Below, piece after piece: positions 17,791-28,380 of a stretch of DNA of 64,000 nucleotides. Every line of letters starts with the position of its first letter. Positions within the stretch are counted from its first letter, which is position 1. The DNA lies in NCBI GenBank assembly GCA_015061775.1, contig SUVY01000007.1, positions 1 to 64,000 of the forward strand, read 5' to 3'. Both the position numbers and the translations under genes were made by a program. Source of the stretch: Lentisphaerota bacterium. Lineage in GTDB: Bacteria > Verrucomicrobiota > Lentisphaeria > Victivallales > Victivallaceae. Below the pieces are notes generated by a model that saw nothing but the letters and a program-made list of their open reading frames with translations, had not been told where the DNA came from and searched no databases.

Positions 17791-19125
17791 ATGAGAACAA
17801 TCAAAACTCTGGCTGTGCTGATGCTGGCGGCGGTGATATCCGCCGGAGCGTTTGCCGCCGCAAAAAAAGTTGATTCCGGAAGCCGTATTCTGGGAAAGAC
17901 TGACAAGAACCCCGTGTCTTACAAAGTGGGAGAAGAGATAACTATCACTCTTACTCCGGTCGTCAAAAACCTTCCTGAAGGCAAATACTTTGTCATATAC
18001 AATCTTGACGCTGATCACAATGCCGCAGCCAAACAGAAGGGCAAAGTCGATGCTTCCAAAGGAGACATCGTGCTCAAAGTCAAAATGAGCCAGCCCGGAT
18101 TTGTCCGCGTGGTCGCCAAGCTCGTCAATGAGAAGGGCAAGGTCGTCAAACGTTATCAGAAAGGCAAAGGCAAAATGGTTGACGTCGCATTCAACGGCGG
18201 AGCCGGAGTCGAGATCGAAAAACTTCAGGGCAAACCCGAGCCTGCCGACTTCGATGCCTACTGGGCAACGCAGAAAGCCCGTCTTGCCGAAGTTCCGGTC
18301 AAGGCTGATATCAAACTTATCAAAGAGGTCAAGGGAGTCAAGATCTACGCGGTGTCAGTTGCTTGCCCGGGCCCCCGTCCGGTGACCGGATATCTCACCA
18401 TCCCCTCCAACGCGAAAAAAGGCAGCCTGCCTGCCTCCGTCACCTATCACGGTTATGGAGTCCGCGTCCAGAAGGCTCCCGCCTCCGGAAGCAAAACCGG
18501 AATCCTCTTCAATGTCAATGCTCACGGTTACGATCTCGAAAAAGATAAAGCCTATTACACTGAGTTCTTCAAGAGCATCCGTTCCGGAAACAAGAACTAT
18601 GCAATGAATCCTGAAGACTGCAAAGACCGCAACAAACACTACTTCAACGGAATGGTTCTCCGCGTGCTGCGCAGCCTTGAGTTTGTCCGCACTCTTCCTG
18701 AGTGGAACGGAAAAGACCTCACCGTGTTCGGCGGAAGCCAGGGCGGACTTCAGAGTTTCTGGGCGGCTGGACTTGATGATAAAGTCACCAAGTGCCTTCC
18801 GAACATTCCGTGGTGCTGCGATCTCTCCGGACGCACCCTCGGCAGGATCGCTCCGAACTGGGGAGTTCCCTATACTTCCGAGATGGATTACTATGATGCC
18901 GCATACCACGCCAAGCGCGTGAAGTGCCCGGTCGTCATTCCCCGCGCCGGAATCGGTGACTACACCTGTCCTCCTTCCGGAATCGCGGTAGCTTACAACA
19001 ATATCAAAACTCCCAAGGCTATCTACTGGATGCAGGGTTCGACCCACGGTTATATTCCCGATGGAAATGGTAAGGTCAACGGCAACCATTCCGGTCCCGA
19101 TACCTTCAAGATAAATCAGAAGTAA
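17791..19125 (+). CDS. secreted acetyl xylan esterase / cephalosporin-C deacetylase-like alpha/beta hydrolase
   Basis: Signal peptide; VTGYLTIPSNAKKGSLPASVTYHGYG; LTVFGGSQGGLQSFWAAGLD (GGSQGG nucleophile elbow). Confidence 0.85.
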   Translation: MRTIKTLAVLMLAAVISAGAFAAAKKVDSGSRILGKTDKNPVSYKVGEEITITLTPVVKNLPEGKYFVIYNLDADHNAAAKQKGKVDASKGDIVLKVKMSQPGFVRVVAKLVNEKGKVVKRYQKGKGKMVDVAFNGGAGVEIEKLQGKPEPADFDAYWATQKARLAEVPVKADIKLIKEVKGVKIYAVSVACPGPRPVTGYLTIPSNAKKGSLPASVTYHGYGVRVQKAPASGSKTGILFNVNAHGYDLEKDKAYYTEFFKSIRSGNKNYAMNPEDCKDRNKHYFNGMVLRVLRSLEFVRTLPEWNGKDLTVFGGSQGGLQSFWAAGLDDKVTKCLPNIPWCCDLSGRTLGRIAPNWGVPYTSEMDYYDAAYHAKRVKCPVVIPRAGIGDYTCPPSGIAVAYNNIKTPKAIYWMQGSTHGYIPDGNGKVNGNHSGPDTFKINQK

Positions 19126-19142
19126 TCTGTTTTGCACCCTCC

Positions 19143-19185
19143 GTGCCGGAGCCTGACTGAAATATCAGGTTCCGGCACTTTTTTG
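19143..19185 (+). terminator. Rho-independent terminator
   Basis: GTGCCGGAGCCTGA-CTGAAATA-TCAGGTTCCGGCAC-TTTTTT. Confidence 0.88.
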
Positions 19186-19197
19186 TGCTGTTTTTAC

Positions 19198-19225
19198 TTG
19201 AAAAAAAGTATATTTATGATATATT
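19198..19225 (+). promoter_or_regulatory. sigma70-like promoter
   Basis: TTGAAA-16-TATATT upstream of parE. Confidence 0.55.
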
Positions 19226-19271
19226 TAGCAGAATAATTATAACTTTATTTTCGGGAGAACAGACTTTAGTT

Positions 19272-21101
19272 ATGGCAACAGACGCAGTTCAGGCATATAC
19301 AGCTGATGCTATTACCCATCTTGACCCGCTGGAGCACGTGAGAAAACGGCCGGGAATGTATATCGGACGCACCGGTAACGGCAGCCATCCGGATGACGGT
19401 ATCTACATATTGCTCAAAGAGGTCATCGACAACAGTATCGATGAGTTTATCATGGGGTGCGGCAGACGTGTCGATGTTACGATAGAGGACAACGCCGTAT
19501 CCATCCGCGACTACGGACGCGGAATTCCGCTTGAAAAGCTTGTCGAGTGTGTCTCAGTTATGAACACCGGCGGAAAATACAGCGATGATGTATTTCAGTT
19601 TTCCATCGGTTTGAACGGAGTGGGAACCAAGGCGGTCAACGCTCTGTCCATTGAGTTCACGGTGAAGAGTATCCGCGACGGCAAGTTCCGAGAGGCGAAG
19701 TTTTCGCGCGGCAAGCTGTTGGATACCGTCGAAGGGGAGTGCACAGAGAAGAACGGAACATTTGTGAGATTTGTTCCGGACAATGAGATTTTCCCTGATT
19801 ATAAATTCCGCAACGAGTATATCAGCAAGCGTCTCTGGATGTACGCCTATCTCAACAGCGGGATATCCCTTTATTACAACGGCGAGCGTTACTACTCCGC
19901 AAACGGACTGCAGGATCTTCTCGACTCCGAGACCGGAGAGGACAAACTCTACGATATCATCTATTATAAGAGCAAGGATATCGAATTTTCCCTCACCCAC
20001 AGCGACCGTTACGGAGAGAATGCCCTGAGTTTTGTCAACGGTCAGTACACCAGCGACGGAGGAACCCACCTCTCTGCATTCAAAGAGGGTGTGCTCAAAG
20101 GAATAAATGAGTACAGCGGCAAATCTTTCAAAGCAGACGCCATCCGCGATGGAATGGTCGGAGTTATTGCCGTCAAAGTCAAAGAGCCGAATTTTGAAAG
20201 TCAGACCAAAAACAAGCTGGTCAACACCGATGTTCGCGGACCTATCGTAGCGCAGGTGAGTGCTGCTGTTGCGGATTTTCTCCATAAAAATAAGGAGATC
20301 GCCGAGTGTGTGCTCGACAAAGTCCAGCGCAACGAGCAGATGCACCGCAAGATCCAGGAGGTCAAAAAGATGTCCCGCGAGACCACCCAGAAAATGGTCT
20401 TGCGTATTCCGAAACTCAAAGATTGCAAGTATCATGTCGGAGCAAAGTGGCCCCGCGGTACCGAGCCGCGTGAGACGATGATCTTCCTCACCGAGGGAGA
20501 CTCCGCCGCCGGAAGTCTGGTGAAAAAGCGTGACGTAGAGTGTCAGGCGATTTTCGCACTGCGTGGAAAACCGAAAAATGCCTACGGTGAAAATATCGAG
20601 ATGATCTACAAGAACGAGGAGCTCAACTTCCTCATACAGGCGCTCGGAATCGAAGAGAGTACCGAAAACCTGAGATATGACAAAGTCATCATCGCAACCG
20701 ACGCCGACGTTGACGGACTGCATATCCGGAATCTGCTGCTGACGTTTTTCCTCTGTTTCTATGAGCAGCTGGTTTTGTCCGGACACCTTTATATCCTTGA
20801 AACTCCGTTGTTCCGGGTGAGCAAACCCAAGGAGTCTCCGATATACTGCTATAATGAGTCCGAGCGCGATGCGGCTGCGGCAAAGCTGGGCAGCAAGGCT
20901 GAGATAACACGTTTCAAGGGATTGGGAGAGATCAGTCCCGATGACTTCGGAGAGTTTATCGGCGAAAATATCCGTTTGAGTCCGGTATCGCTCGACAATA
21001 TGCGCGGAATACCCGAGATACTCAAGTTTTATATGGGTGAAAATACTCCTGAGCGCAAAGAGTATATCATGCAGAATTTGGAGGTAGTCGATTATGAGTG
21101 A
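19272..21101 (+). CDS. parE: type IIA topoisomerase subunit B (ParE/GyrB)
   Basis: HLDPLEHVRKRPGMYIGRTGNGSHPDDGIYILLKEVIDNSIDEF; TEGDSAAGS; ATG 19272 chosen. Confidence 0.88.
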   Translation: MATDAVQAYTADAITHLDPLEHVRKRPGMYIGRTGNGSHPDDGIYILLKEVIDNSIDEFIMGCGRRVDVTIEDNAVSIRDYGRGIPLEKLVECVSVMNTGGKYSDDVFQFSIGLNGVGTKAVNALSIEFTVKSIRDGKFREAKFSRGKLLDTVEGECTEKNGTFVRFVPDNEIFPDYKFRNEYISKRLWMYAYLNSGISLYYNGERYYSANGLQDLLDSETGEDKLYDIIYYKSKDIEFSLTHSDRYGENALSFVNGQYTSDGGTHLSAFKEGVLKGINEYSGKSFKADAIRDGMVGVIAVKVKEPNFESQTKNKLVNTDVRGPIVAQVSAAVADFLHKNKEIAECVLDKVQRNEQMHRKIQEVKKMSRETTQKMVLRIPKLKDCKYHVGAKWPRGTEPRETMIFLTEGDSAAGSLVKKRDVECQAIFALRGKPKNAYGENIEMIYKNEELNFLIQALGIEESTENLRYDKVIIATDADVDGLHIRNLLLTFFLCFYEQLVLSGHLYILETPLFRVSKPKESPIYCYNESERDAAAAKLGSKAEITRFKGLGEISPDDFGEFIGENIRLSPVSLDNMRGIPEILKFYMGENTPERKEYIMQNLEVVDYE

Positions 21102-23652
21102 TGAACAGCTCAACAATGCCGTTGATCCCATGGATGACGAGACTTCCGGAGAGGTGGCGGAAAAGGGTCGCGGAACCAATGACTTCTTCCGCACCATGAT
21201 GGACCGCAACTTTCTTGATTACGCAAGTTATGTTATCGGTTCCCGTGCGATCCCCGATGTGGATGACGGTTTGAAGCCCGTGCAGCGGCGTATCATGTGG
21301 ACTCTTTACCAGGCGTATGAAAACGGACGTACCACCAAGACCGCAAACATCGTCGGCAACGCCATGCATTACCATCCGCATGGAGACGCTTCTATCGGAG
21401 ACGCCATCGTCGTGCTCGCCAACAAAGGCGGCTGCCGCGAAGAGACGATATACGACGCCAAACTGAAAGCAGAAAAGACGGTCAACGTAAGCTATCCATA
21501 CTTTATCAAGACCCAGGGAAACTTCGGAAACCTGCTTACCGGAGACCGTGCCGCTGCAGCGCGATATACCGAGTGTTCTCTCTCGCTTCTGGCTTATGAA
21601 ACGATGTTCAACAACGACATCACCGACTTTGTTCCGAACTATGACGGACGCAAGAAGGAGCCAGTCCTTCTTCCGGCGAAGGTTCCGAGTCTGCTTATGC
21701 TCGGCAGCGACGGTATTGCAGTCGGAATGTCAACGACAGTGCTTCCGCACAACTTCAATGAATTGATCGATGCTGAGATAGCCGAATTGAAGGGCGAGAG
21801 TTTCCAGCTCTATCCTGATTTTCAACAGGGCGGACTTATGGACGTCCGGGAGTATGATGACGGAAACGGAAGGATAACGCTCCGAGCCAAAATCGACATA
21901 GACGGAAGAGTTCTGGTCATCCGAGAAATTCCTGCGACCTGCACCACCGAGACTCTCGTTGAGTCGATCGAAAAAGCGTGGAAGAAGAACAAAATCAAGA
22001 TATCCAACGTGCAGGATTTTACTACCGATCGGGTGGAGATCCGGGTCACTCCGACAAAGGGACAGGACCCCGAAAAGGTCTTGCAGGGACTCTATATGTA
22101 CACCGATTGTTCGGTGAGGGTGTCTCCTAAGATGATGGTGATTTGCGACCGCAAACCGGTGCAGATGACGGTCACGCAGGTGCTCAAACGCAATGTGCAG
22201 AAACTGCTTGGATATATACGGCGTGAGTTTGAGATCGAGCTTGAGCGGCTCAACGAGCTGCGACACGCAAAAACACTCGCCCAGATATTCTTTGAGAACC
22301 GCATATATAAACGCATCGAAGAGTGCAAAAGCGTCGAAGAGGAGTATCAGGAGGTGCTCGACGGGCTTGCTCCGTTCAGAAAAGAGCTTCTCCGCGATGT
22401 GACCAAAGAAGATGTCGATAAACTGCTTGCCCTTCCTGTCAGGCGCATTGCCCGTTTTGATATCGAAAAGAACCAGAAGGAGCTGCGTGAGATCGCCGAT
22501 AAGATAAAGGAGATCAAACACCATCTGGCGCATCTGGTCGAATATACGATAGGTTATCTCGAAAGTCTCAAAGAGAAGTTCGGAGCCATGTTCCCGCGCC
22601 GTACCGAGATCGAACAGTTCGAGCAGATCGACCGCACCAAGGCTGCCCTCAACAATATCAAGATCGGCTGGGAGCGTAAAACAGGTTATATCGGAACCGC
22701 TATCAAGAGCGATGATACTCTGGTCTGCAATGAATTTGACCGCTTTATCTGTCTGGAAAAATCCGGAAAGTACCGTATTATTCCGCTTCCGGCAGAAAAG
22801 AAGGTTTTTATCGGCAAGATGTACGATTTCCGCAGATACGATGCCTCCGTTGAATTCGGAGTCATATACCGCGAAAAGAAGAGCGGGAAATATTACGGAA
22901 AACGTACCACTATCGGAGGCTTCATCCTTGAACGCGATTACGCCATGTGCCCGGAGGGATGTTCACTTGAACTCTTTACTCCGCGCTCTGACGCGATTTA
23001 TATGCTGACCGGAGTTGACGGCAGGGGACGTGAAGTTGTGACCGAACTCAATCTGATGACGCTTCCGACCCGTTCTCCCAAGGCGAGGGGACTGCTTATC
23101 ACCGGAAACAAGTTGAGTAAAATAACTCACCAGCGTTATCTCACCGATGAGGAAAAGGCTGAGTTTCTGGCAGTTTCCGCAGCAGAAGCAGAGCCGGACG
23201 ATGGAGCAGATGAATCGATTTCAACTGAGCCCGCCGTTCCCGCAGCAGAAGTTTCTCCTGAGGTTGCAGAGCCTGTGAAGGACGTAGTTTCCGAACCTGC
23301 CGGATGCACAGAAGCTCAGGCTGTTCAGGAAGCTCCAGGGGAGAGTACCGAGACCGCTTCAACAGAAGTTGCTGAGGAGCCAACAGAAGCAGAAGAGAGC
23401 ACCAAAGATGTTTCCGCGCCGGCGGATAACACGGAAGAGGTTGTCGATCGTGAGCTTCCAGAATCCGAAGAGGCATCTGAGGATGCTGTTCCGGAAACAT
23501 CTGGTGAGGATAATGTTTCCGGAGATGAGCTCTTGACGGTTGAAAAGACGCAACCGGTCAAAAAAGAGAACAAGAAGGCCGCAGAAAAGATAACATCCGC
23601 CTCAGACTCCGAAGAGGATTTCGGAATAGTTCAGCCTGAGTTCGGCTTTTGA
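21094..23652 (+). CDS. parC: type IIA topoisomerase subunit A (ParC/GyrA) with long acidic C-terminal tail
   Basis: LDYASYVIGSRAIPDVDDGLKPVQRRIMW; NAMHYHPHGDASIGDAIV; AAAARYTECSLS; no recognisable QRRGGKG GyrA-box. Confidence 0.85.
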   Translation: MSDEQLNNAVDPMDDETSGEVAEKGRGTNDFFRTMMDRNFLDYASYVIGSRAIPDVDDGLKPVQRRIMWTLYQAYENGRTTKTANIVGNAMHYHPHGDASIGDAIVVLANKGGCREETIYDAKLKAEKTVNVSYPYFIKTQGNFGNLLTGDRAAAARYTECSLSLLAYETMFNNDITDFVPNYDGRKKEPVLLPAKVPSLLMLGSDGIAVGMSTTVLPHNFNELIDAEIAELKGESFQLYPDFQQGGLMDVREYDDGNGRITLRAKIDIDGRVLVIREIPATCTTETLVESIEKAWKKNKIKISNVQDFTTDRVEIRVTPTKGQDPEKVLQGLYMYTDCSVRVSPKMMVICDRKPVQMTVTQVLKRNVQKLLGYIRREFEIELERLNELRHAKTLAQIFFENRIYKRIEECKSVEEEYQEVLDGLAPFRKELLRDVTKEDVDKLLALPVRRIARFDIEKNQKELREIADKIKEIKHHLAHLVEYTIGYLESLKEKFGAMFPRRTEIEQFEQIDRTKAALNNIKIGWERKTGYIGTAIKSDDTLVCNEFDRFICLEKSGKYRIIPLPAEKKVFIGKMYDFRRYDASVEFGVIYREKKSGKYYGKRTTIGGFILERDYAMCPEGCSLELFTPRSDAIYMLTGVDGRGREVVTELNLMTLPTRSPKARGLLITGNKLSKITHQRYLTDEEKAEFLAVSAAEAEPDDGADESISTEPAVPAAEVSPEVAEPVKDVVSEPAGCTEAQAVQEAPGESTETASTEVAEEPTEAEESTKDVSAPADNTEEVVDRELPESEEASEDAVPETSGEDNVSGDELLTVEKTQPVKKENKKAAEKITSASDSEEDFGIVQPEFGF

Positions 23653-23670
23653 AGAAAAAGAGGTATCGCT

Positions 23671-24438
23671 ATGGTAAATATGAGTTGTTCGATGAGCTCG
23701 GCAGTGCTGAGAAAAAAGGTTCATCTTGAAGTTATACTTCCATCAGAAACGCTTCCTGAGAGCGGAAAATTTCCGGTGATCTGGCTGCTGCACGGTCTCA
23801 GCGACGATGATGCCAGCTGGGTGACATTGACTTCGATCAGCCGTTACGCCCGCGAGGCGGGATTTGCGGTCGTGATGCCCGACGGAGGAAGAAGTTTTTA
23901 CGCAGATATGGCGTGCGGTCCGAAATATTGGAGCTTTGTTTCCGAGGAGCTGCCGCGGGTCTGCCGTTCACTTTTTCCGCTTTCAGACAAGCGCGAAGAG
24001 AACTTTGTCGCCGGTCTTTCCATGGGCGGTTACGGAGCTTTGAAGCTTGCCCTCAACTTCCCGGAGCGTTACGCCGGAGTTGCCGCATTTTCCGCTGTTG
24101 CAAATATCCGTGCGTGGATAAGTGAAGTCATCACTACTGACCCCATGCTCTGCCACGAGATGAAAATGACCTTCAAAGATGACAACGCAATAAGCGAAAG
24201 CGGAAGCGATCTTTTCGAGCTGCTGAATAAGCTTGTTTCCGCCAAAGCTGAAATTCCTCACATCTTCCATGCCTGCGGAAGTGAGGATTTTCTCATCAAA
24301 TACAACCGCGAGTTCCGCGATCTTGTCCGGAAAAACAACGTTGAAAACTATACCTATCTTGAGGAACCCGGAGTTCACAACTGGGAGTTTTGGGATCGCA
24401 ATATCCAGCGGGCAATAGAATTTTTCAAACAAATCTAA
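23671..24438 (+). CDS. esterase D / tributyrin esterase-like alpha/beta hydrolase
   Basis: KFPVIWLLHGLSDDDASWVTLTSISRYA; FVAGLSMGGYGALKLAL (GLSMGG). Confidence 0.85.
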   Translation: MVNMSCSMSSAVLRKKVHLEVILPSETLPESGKFPVIWLLHGLSDDDASWVTLTSISRYAREAGFAVVMPDGGRSFYADMACGPKYWSFVSEELPRVCRSLFPLSDKREENFVAGLSMGGYGALKLALNFPERYAGVAAFSAVANIRAWISEVITTDPMLCHEMKMTFKDDNAISESGSDLFELLNKLVSAKAEIPHIFHACGSEDFLIKYNREFRDLVRKNNVENYTYLEEPGVHNWEFWDRNIQRAIEFFKQI

Positions 24439-24524
24439 TCAAAATATATTGAAAAGCCTGTATGGTCGGGCTACCTTATATCAGGAAGATATTTTCTTCT
24501 GTTTCAGAAAGAGCAAAACAAACT

Positions 24525-26945
24525 ATGGATGATAAAACAATAAGTGTCGGCGGAATGAGAAAACTCGGTTCCACATCAGGGTTGTTCCTGGTGCGGAATT
24601 CGGTTGTTTTTCCGTTCAGCCTCACTCCGATAACAATAGATACAGAAGCCAACAGCAAGATCGTAGCTGAGGCGATGGCGACCGACCGCATGATCGCGGT
24701 TTTTCCCTATTACTGTTCAGACAGGGACAGTGAGCGGCCTGAGCTTCAGGAGATTCCCCACTTTGTGCTGTTCCGTGAGCGCATATCAAGTATCGGAGTG
24801 CTGTGCCGTATCGTGCGCGAGATAAATCTTCCCGACGGAACATCCCGTATCGCTGTGCGCGGGGTCAAACGAATTTGTTACGATGCCCACACCTTCAATT
24901 CAGAAGGTCTCGTTCAGGTGCATTATCACAGCATCGAAGAGGATATGGAGGCGAACTCTGATCTGGAAAACATCGCCCGCATGAGGGCGGCTACTCCGAT
25001 ATTCATGGAGCTTGCTTCAATGCTTTCCAACCTCTCCGAAGAGGTCATTCCCACGGTTGAAAACGCGACTATTCCCGGAAGAAGGGCGGATATCATTGCT
25101 GATGCGGTTCCGTTCACCCGTGAGGAAAAGATACAGCTTCTTTCCACCGTTGATATCGGTGCGCGCCTTGAACTGCTTGCTGTGCTGCTTGCCAAAGAGC
25201 TGAATATTGCCCATCTGAGCATGAATATACAGTCTCAGGTGCAGGATGCTATGGGAGACTCCCAGAGAGAGTTTTTCCTGCGCGAGCAGCTCAGGATAGT
25301 CAAACGTGAGCTCGGAGAAGAGTCAAGGGGAGGGGATATCACCTACCTTGAGCGTAAATTTGAAAACACCGAACTTCCGGAAAACGTTGCCGAAGTCGTG
25401 CGGACAGAGATCGAGCGTCTTGAATGTCTGCCGACTTCTACTCCAGAGTTCCATATAAGTTTCTCATACGTCAACTGGCTGCTCGATTGTCCGTGGTGTG
25501 TGTTCACCGAGGATCTTCTCGATTGCCGCCGTGCGCGCAAGATTCTCGATGAGGATCATTACGGACTTGAAGATGTCAAATCAAGGATACTTGAGTTTCT
25601 TGCCGTTCTTCAGCTTCGCGGAGGCGAGATGTCTCCCAGAGCTCCGATACTCTGCCTGGTTGGACCTCCGGGAGTCGGTAAGACTTCGATCGGACAATCC
25701 ATTGCCAAGGCGATGAATCGCAAATTCATCCGTGTTTCGCTGGGCGGAGTCCGCGATGAGGCTGAAATACGCGGTCACCGCAGGACTTATGTCGGAGCTA
25801 TGCCGGGAAGGATAATCCAGAATCTGAAAAGAGTCGGCAGTTCAAATCCCGTGTTTATGCTCGATGAGGTCGATAAGCTCGCGCAGGATTTCCGCGGAGA
25901 TCCCGGTTCTGCGCTGCTTGAGGTGCTTGATCCGGCACAGAACCACTCGTTCAACGACAACTATATAGAGCTCGGATATGATCTCTCCAAGGTGTTTTTC
26001 ATCGCCACAGCCAATTCGATAGAGAGTATTCCCGGTCCGCTGCGCGACCGCATGGAAATAATCCGCGTATCCGGCTACACCTCAGTTGAGAAGCGCGAGA
26101 TAGCCAAACGCTATCTTATTCCCCGCCAGATCAAAGAGTGCGGATTGCCGGAAAAGCTGCTTTCGTTCCGTCAGTCAGGAATAGATACCATAATAAAATA
26201 CTACACGATGGAAGCCGGAGTCCGCGAGCTTGAGCGTGTAATATCCCAGTTCTGCCGCAAAGTCGCTATGAAGCTCATCGAAAAGGGTGAGGATATGGAT
26301 GAAAAAATCACCGTCGATCCGGCGTGCGTGGCAGAGTATCTTGGAAAATACCGTTACCAGCCAGACGGGATCCGCAAAGACCGCAATCCCGGTTACGCCC
26401 TCGGTATGGCGTGGACTGGTGTCGGAGGTACTGTGCTGCCTATTGAAATACTCTCCGTTCCCGGAGGCAAAGGTGTGCTCAAACTTACCGGAAGCCTCGG
26501 CAAAGTCATGCAGGAGTCTGCTGAAACCGCATTTTCTTATGTCCGCAGTATCGCGAAAAAATACGGAGTCGATCCTGAGTTTTTCAATACCAATGATTTT
26601 CACATCCATGTTCCGGATGGAGCTACTCCCAAAGACGGTCCATCTGCCGGCGTGACACTGGTTACAGCTCTGATTTCGCTTATCAGCGGAAAAGTTGTGA
26701 ACGCGGCACTCTCCATGACTGGAGAAGTGACCCTTCACGGACACGTCACCGCGGTCGGCGGAATAAGAGAGAAAGTCACTTCCGCCCAGCAGGCAGGAGT
26801 GAAATATATCATCCTTCCTGAAGAGAACCGCAAGGATGCGGATGAGCTTCCTGAGGAAGTTGCATCAAAGGTCAAATTCTTTTTTGTCAAAGATTGCGGG
26901 CGCGTGTTGCAGCTTGCTTTCGCAGATCTGGAGAATGAAAAATGA
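24525..26945 (+). CDS. lon: ATP-dependent protease Lon
   Basis: LCLVGPPGVGKTSIGQSIAKAMNRKFIRVSLGGVRDEAEIRGHRRTYVGAMPGRI; DGATPKDGPSAGVT catalytic Ser motif; ATG 24525 chosen. Confidence 0.95.
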   Translation: MDDKTISVGGMRKLGSTSGLFLVRNSVVFPFSLTPITIDTEANSKIVAEAMATDRMIAVFPYYCSDRDSERPELQEIPHFVLFRERISSIGVLCRIVREINLPDGTSRIAVRGVKRICYDAHTFNSEGLVQVHYHSIEEDMEANSDLENIARMRAATPIFMELASMLSNLSEEVIPTVENATIPGRRADIIADAVPFTREEKIQLLSTVDIGARLELLAVLLAKELNIAHLSMNIQSQVQDAMGDSQREFFLREQLRIVKRELGEESRGGDITYLERKFENTELPENVAEVVRTEIERLECLPTSTPEFHISFSYVNWLLDCPWCVFTEDLLDCRRARKILDEDHYGLEDVKSRILEFLAVLQLRGGEMSPRAPILCLVGPPGVGKTSIGQSIAKAMNRKFIRVSLGGVRDEAEIRGHRRTYVGAMPGRIIQNLKRVGSSNPVFMLDEVDKLAQDFRGDPGSALLEVLDPAQNHSFNDNYIELGYDLSKVFFIATANSIESIPGPLRDRMEIIRVSGYTSVEKREIAKRYLIPRQIKECGLPEKLLSFRQSGIDTIIKYYTMEAGVRELERVISQFCRKVAMKLIEKGEDMDEKITVDPACVAEYLGKYRYQPDGIRKDRNPGYALGMAWTGVGGTVLPIEILSVPGGKGVLKLTGSLGKVMQESAETAFSYVRSIAKKYGVDPEFFNTNDFHIHVPDGATPKDGPSAGVTLVTALISLISGKVVNAALSMTGEVTLHGHVTAVGGIREKVTSAQQAGVKYIILPEENRKDADELPEEVASKVKFFFVKDCGRVLQLAFADLENEK

Positions 26946-27670
26946 AGATGAGATACACAGCTGCTTTGTTCCTCGCATTGGTTTGTTCATTCGGACTTGA
27001 TGCCGCAGTCAGCAAAGACACTTCCGCGTTTGTGGAGAAAGTCCGTTCGATGCGTGGTTCGACCTATGCATCGCTCAATGGATTGCTCCAGCACCGCCGC
27101 AGCGGAAAACCTGCCCAATCCATGCCGATATACGTGGGTCTCATAATCCAGCCGGAGCGCACAACTGGACAGATAATTCTGGATGCAGTTGAGGGCTATC
27201 TTATCGGTCAGGGACGCGGAGCGCAGGCGCGCTCTGTTGTGCCCATGCAGAAATCGACCGCCAATCTGGATAACTCCGGAGTGCGTGCTTCAGATTTGAC
27301 TCTTTCGTTTCTCTTTGACGAGGTGAGCGAAGAGCTTGAAAATGCCACTGTGTCCGGATTTGTTCCATGCCGGGTGATCTGTTTTGTCAATGCCAAAACC
27401 AAAGAGACGGCGCGGGTATATATATCTAAACAACACTATTTTCCGCTCAAAGCGGAGTTCATAAGGCAAGGGGAAAGCAAGCCTTGGCGTACACTTGAAA
27501 CCGATGGTTTCGCCGAAAAGAACGGACTCTACTATGCTTCACGCATACAGGTCGAGGGCCCGGGCTGGCGTACCAGAATACGTTTCGATGAAGCGAGGTG
27601 CGAAATGGGAAAATACGATGCCGCAAAACCTGTAAAGGTTATCAAAAAATTGCCTCCCGTGAACAAATGA
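26942..27670 (+). CDS. exported outer-membrane lipoprotein-sorting (LolA)-like protein
   Basis: Signal peptide; VSGFVPCRVICFVNAKTKETARVYISKQHYFPLKAEFI resembling the lipoprotein-sorting family. Confidence 0.5.
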   Translation: MKMRYTAALFLALVCSFGLDAAVSKDTSAFVEKVRSMRGSTYASLNGLLQHRRSGKPAQSMPIYVGLIIQPERTTGQIILDAVEGYLIGQGRGAQARSVVPMQKSTANLDNSGVRASDLTLSFLFDEVSEELENATVSGFVPCRVICFVNAKTKETARVYISKQHYFPLKAEFIRQGESKPWRTLETDGFAEKNGLYYASRIQVEGPGWRTRIRFDEARCEMGKYDAAKPVKVIKKLPPVNK

Positions 27671-27684
27671 AAGGAAAATGGAAA

Positions 27685-28350
27685 ATGAAATTTGACATGA
27701 AGCTTACAAACGACGGACGCATTGCTGTAATCGCAATACTGATGAATATTGTAATGCTGGCATTGTTTTGTGCCGGATGGTCAGCCTGGGTGCACCTTTT
27801 CAGGGATGATTATCTCCGCAATCAGAAAATGAAACAGATGGCGGCAGTTCCCAAGTTCGAGCGTCCGAAACCGACTCCGGAGCAGATCGCAGAGTTCAAA
27901 CGTATGCGCGCTGAGTTCCAGAAGAGACGCGATGCGGAAATGAAGCTGAGAGCAGATCTCGTGACATTGCTCAAGAACCAGAAGGCTCCTGCGGCAAAGA
28001 TCGCCGCTGCCGAGTGTGATCTTACTCTTGCAAAGATGAGGATGATGCGCCGCAAACGCCGTTCCCAGCAGGGATTTTCCGCAGCTGAATTTGTGGTCAG
28101 ATCATACTATGCCGCCAAAGCGGCTCCTGCCAAAGTTGACGCCGGCAGCGAGGAGAGCATCCGCGCCGCGATCGCCGATATGGAGTTTAAAAATCAGTCA
28201 GGTATGCTCCGCCGTTTTATGGCGGAAGAGGAGTTCAAATACGCCGCAACTGAGTGGCAGAAGAATCCGACCGATGCAAATTTGAAAGCGCTTTGCGAGG
28301 CAGAAGGCAACGTTCCCGAGCCAGCCCCGCGCAAGCGCATGAAAAGATAA
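27685..28350 (+). CDS. hypothetical single-TM protein
   Basis: One N-terminal TM (IAVIAILMNIVMLALFCAGWSAWV), highly charged C-terminal region; ATG 27685. Confidence 0.6.
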   Translation: MKFDMKLTNDGRIAVIAILMNIVMLALFCAGWSAWVHLFRDDYLRNQKMKQMAAVPKFERPKPTPEQIAEFKRMRAEFQKRRDAEMKLRADLVTLLKNQKAPAAKIAAAECDLTLAKMRMMRRKRRSQQGFSAAEFVVRSYYAAKAAPAKVDAGSEESIRAAIADMEFKNQSGMLRRFMAEEEFKYAATEWQKNPTDANLKALCEAEGNVPEPAPRKRMKR

Positions 28351-28380
28351 AACAATACTCAAAAATCCAAGGAGTGAAAG

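Noticed and set aside
19554-21209. 551-aa minus-strand ORF
   Set aside because: Antisense to parE and overlapping parC start; no domain signature.
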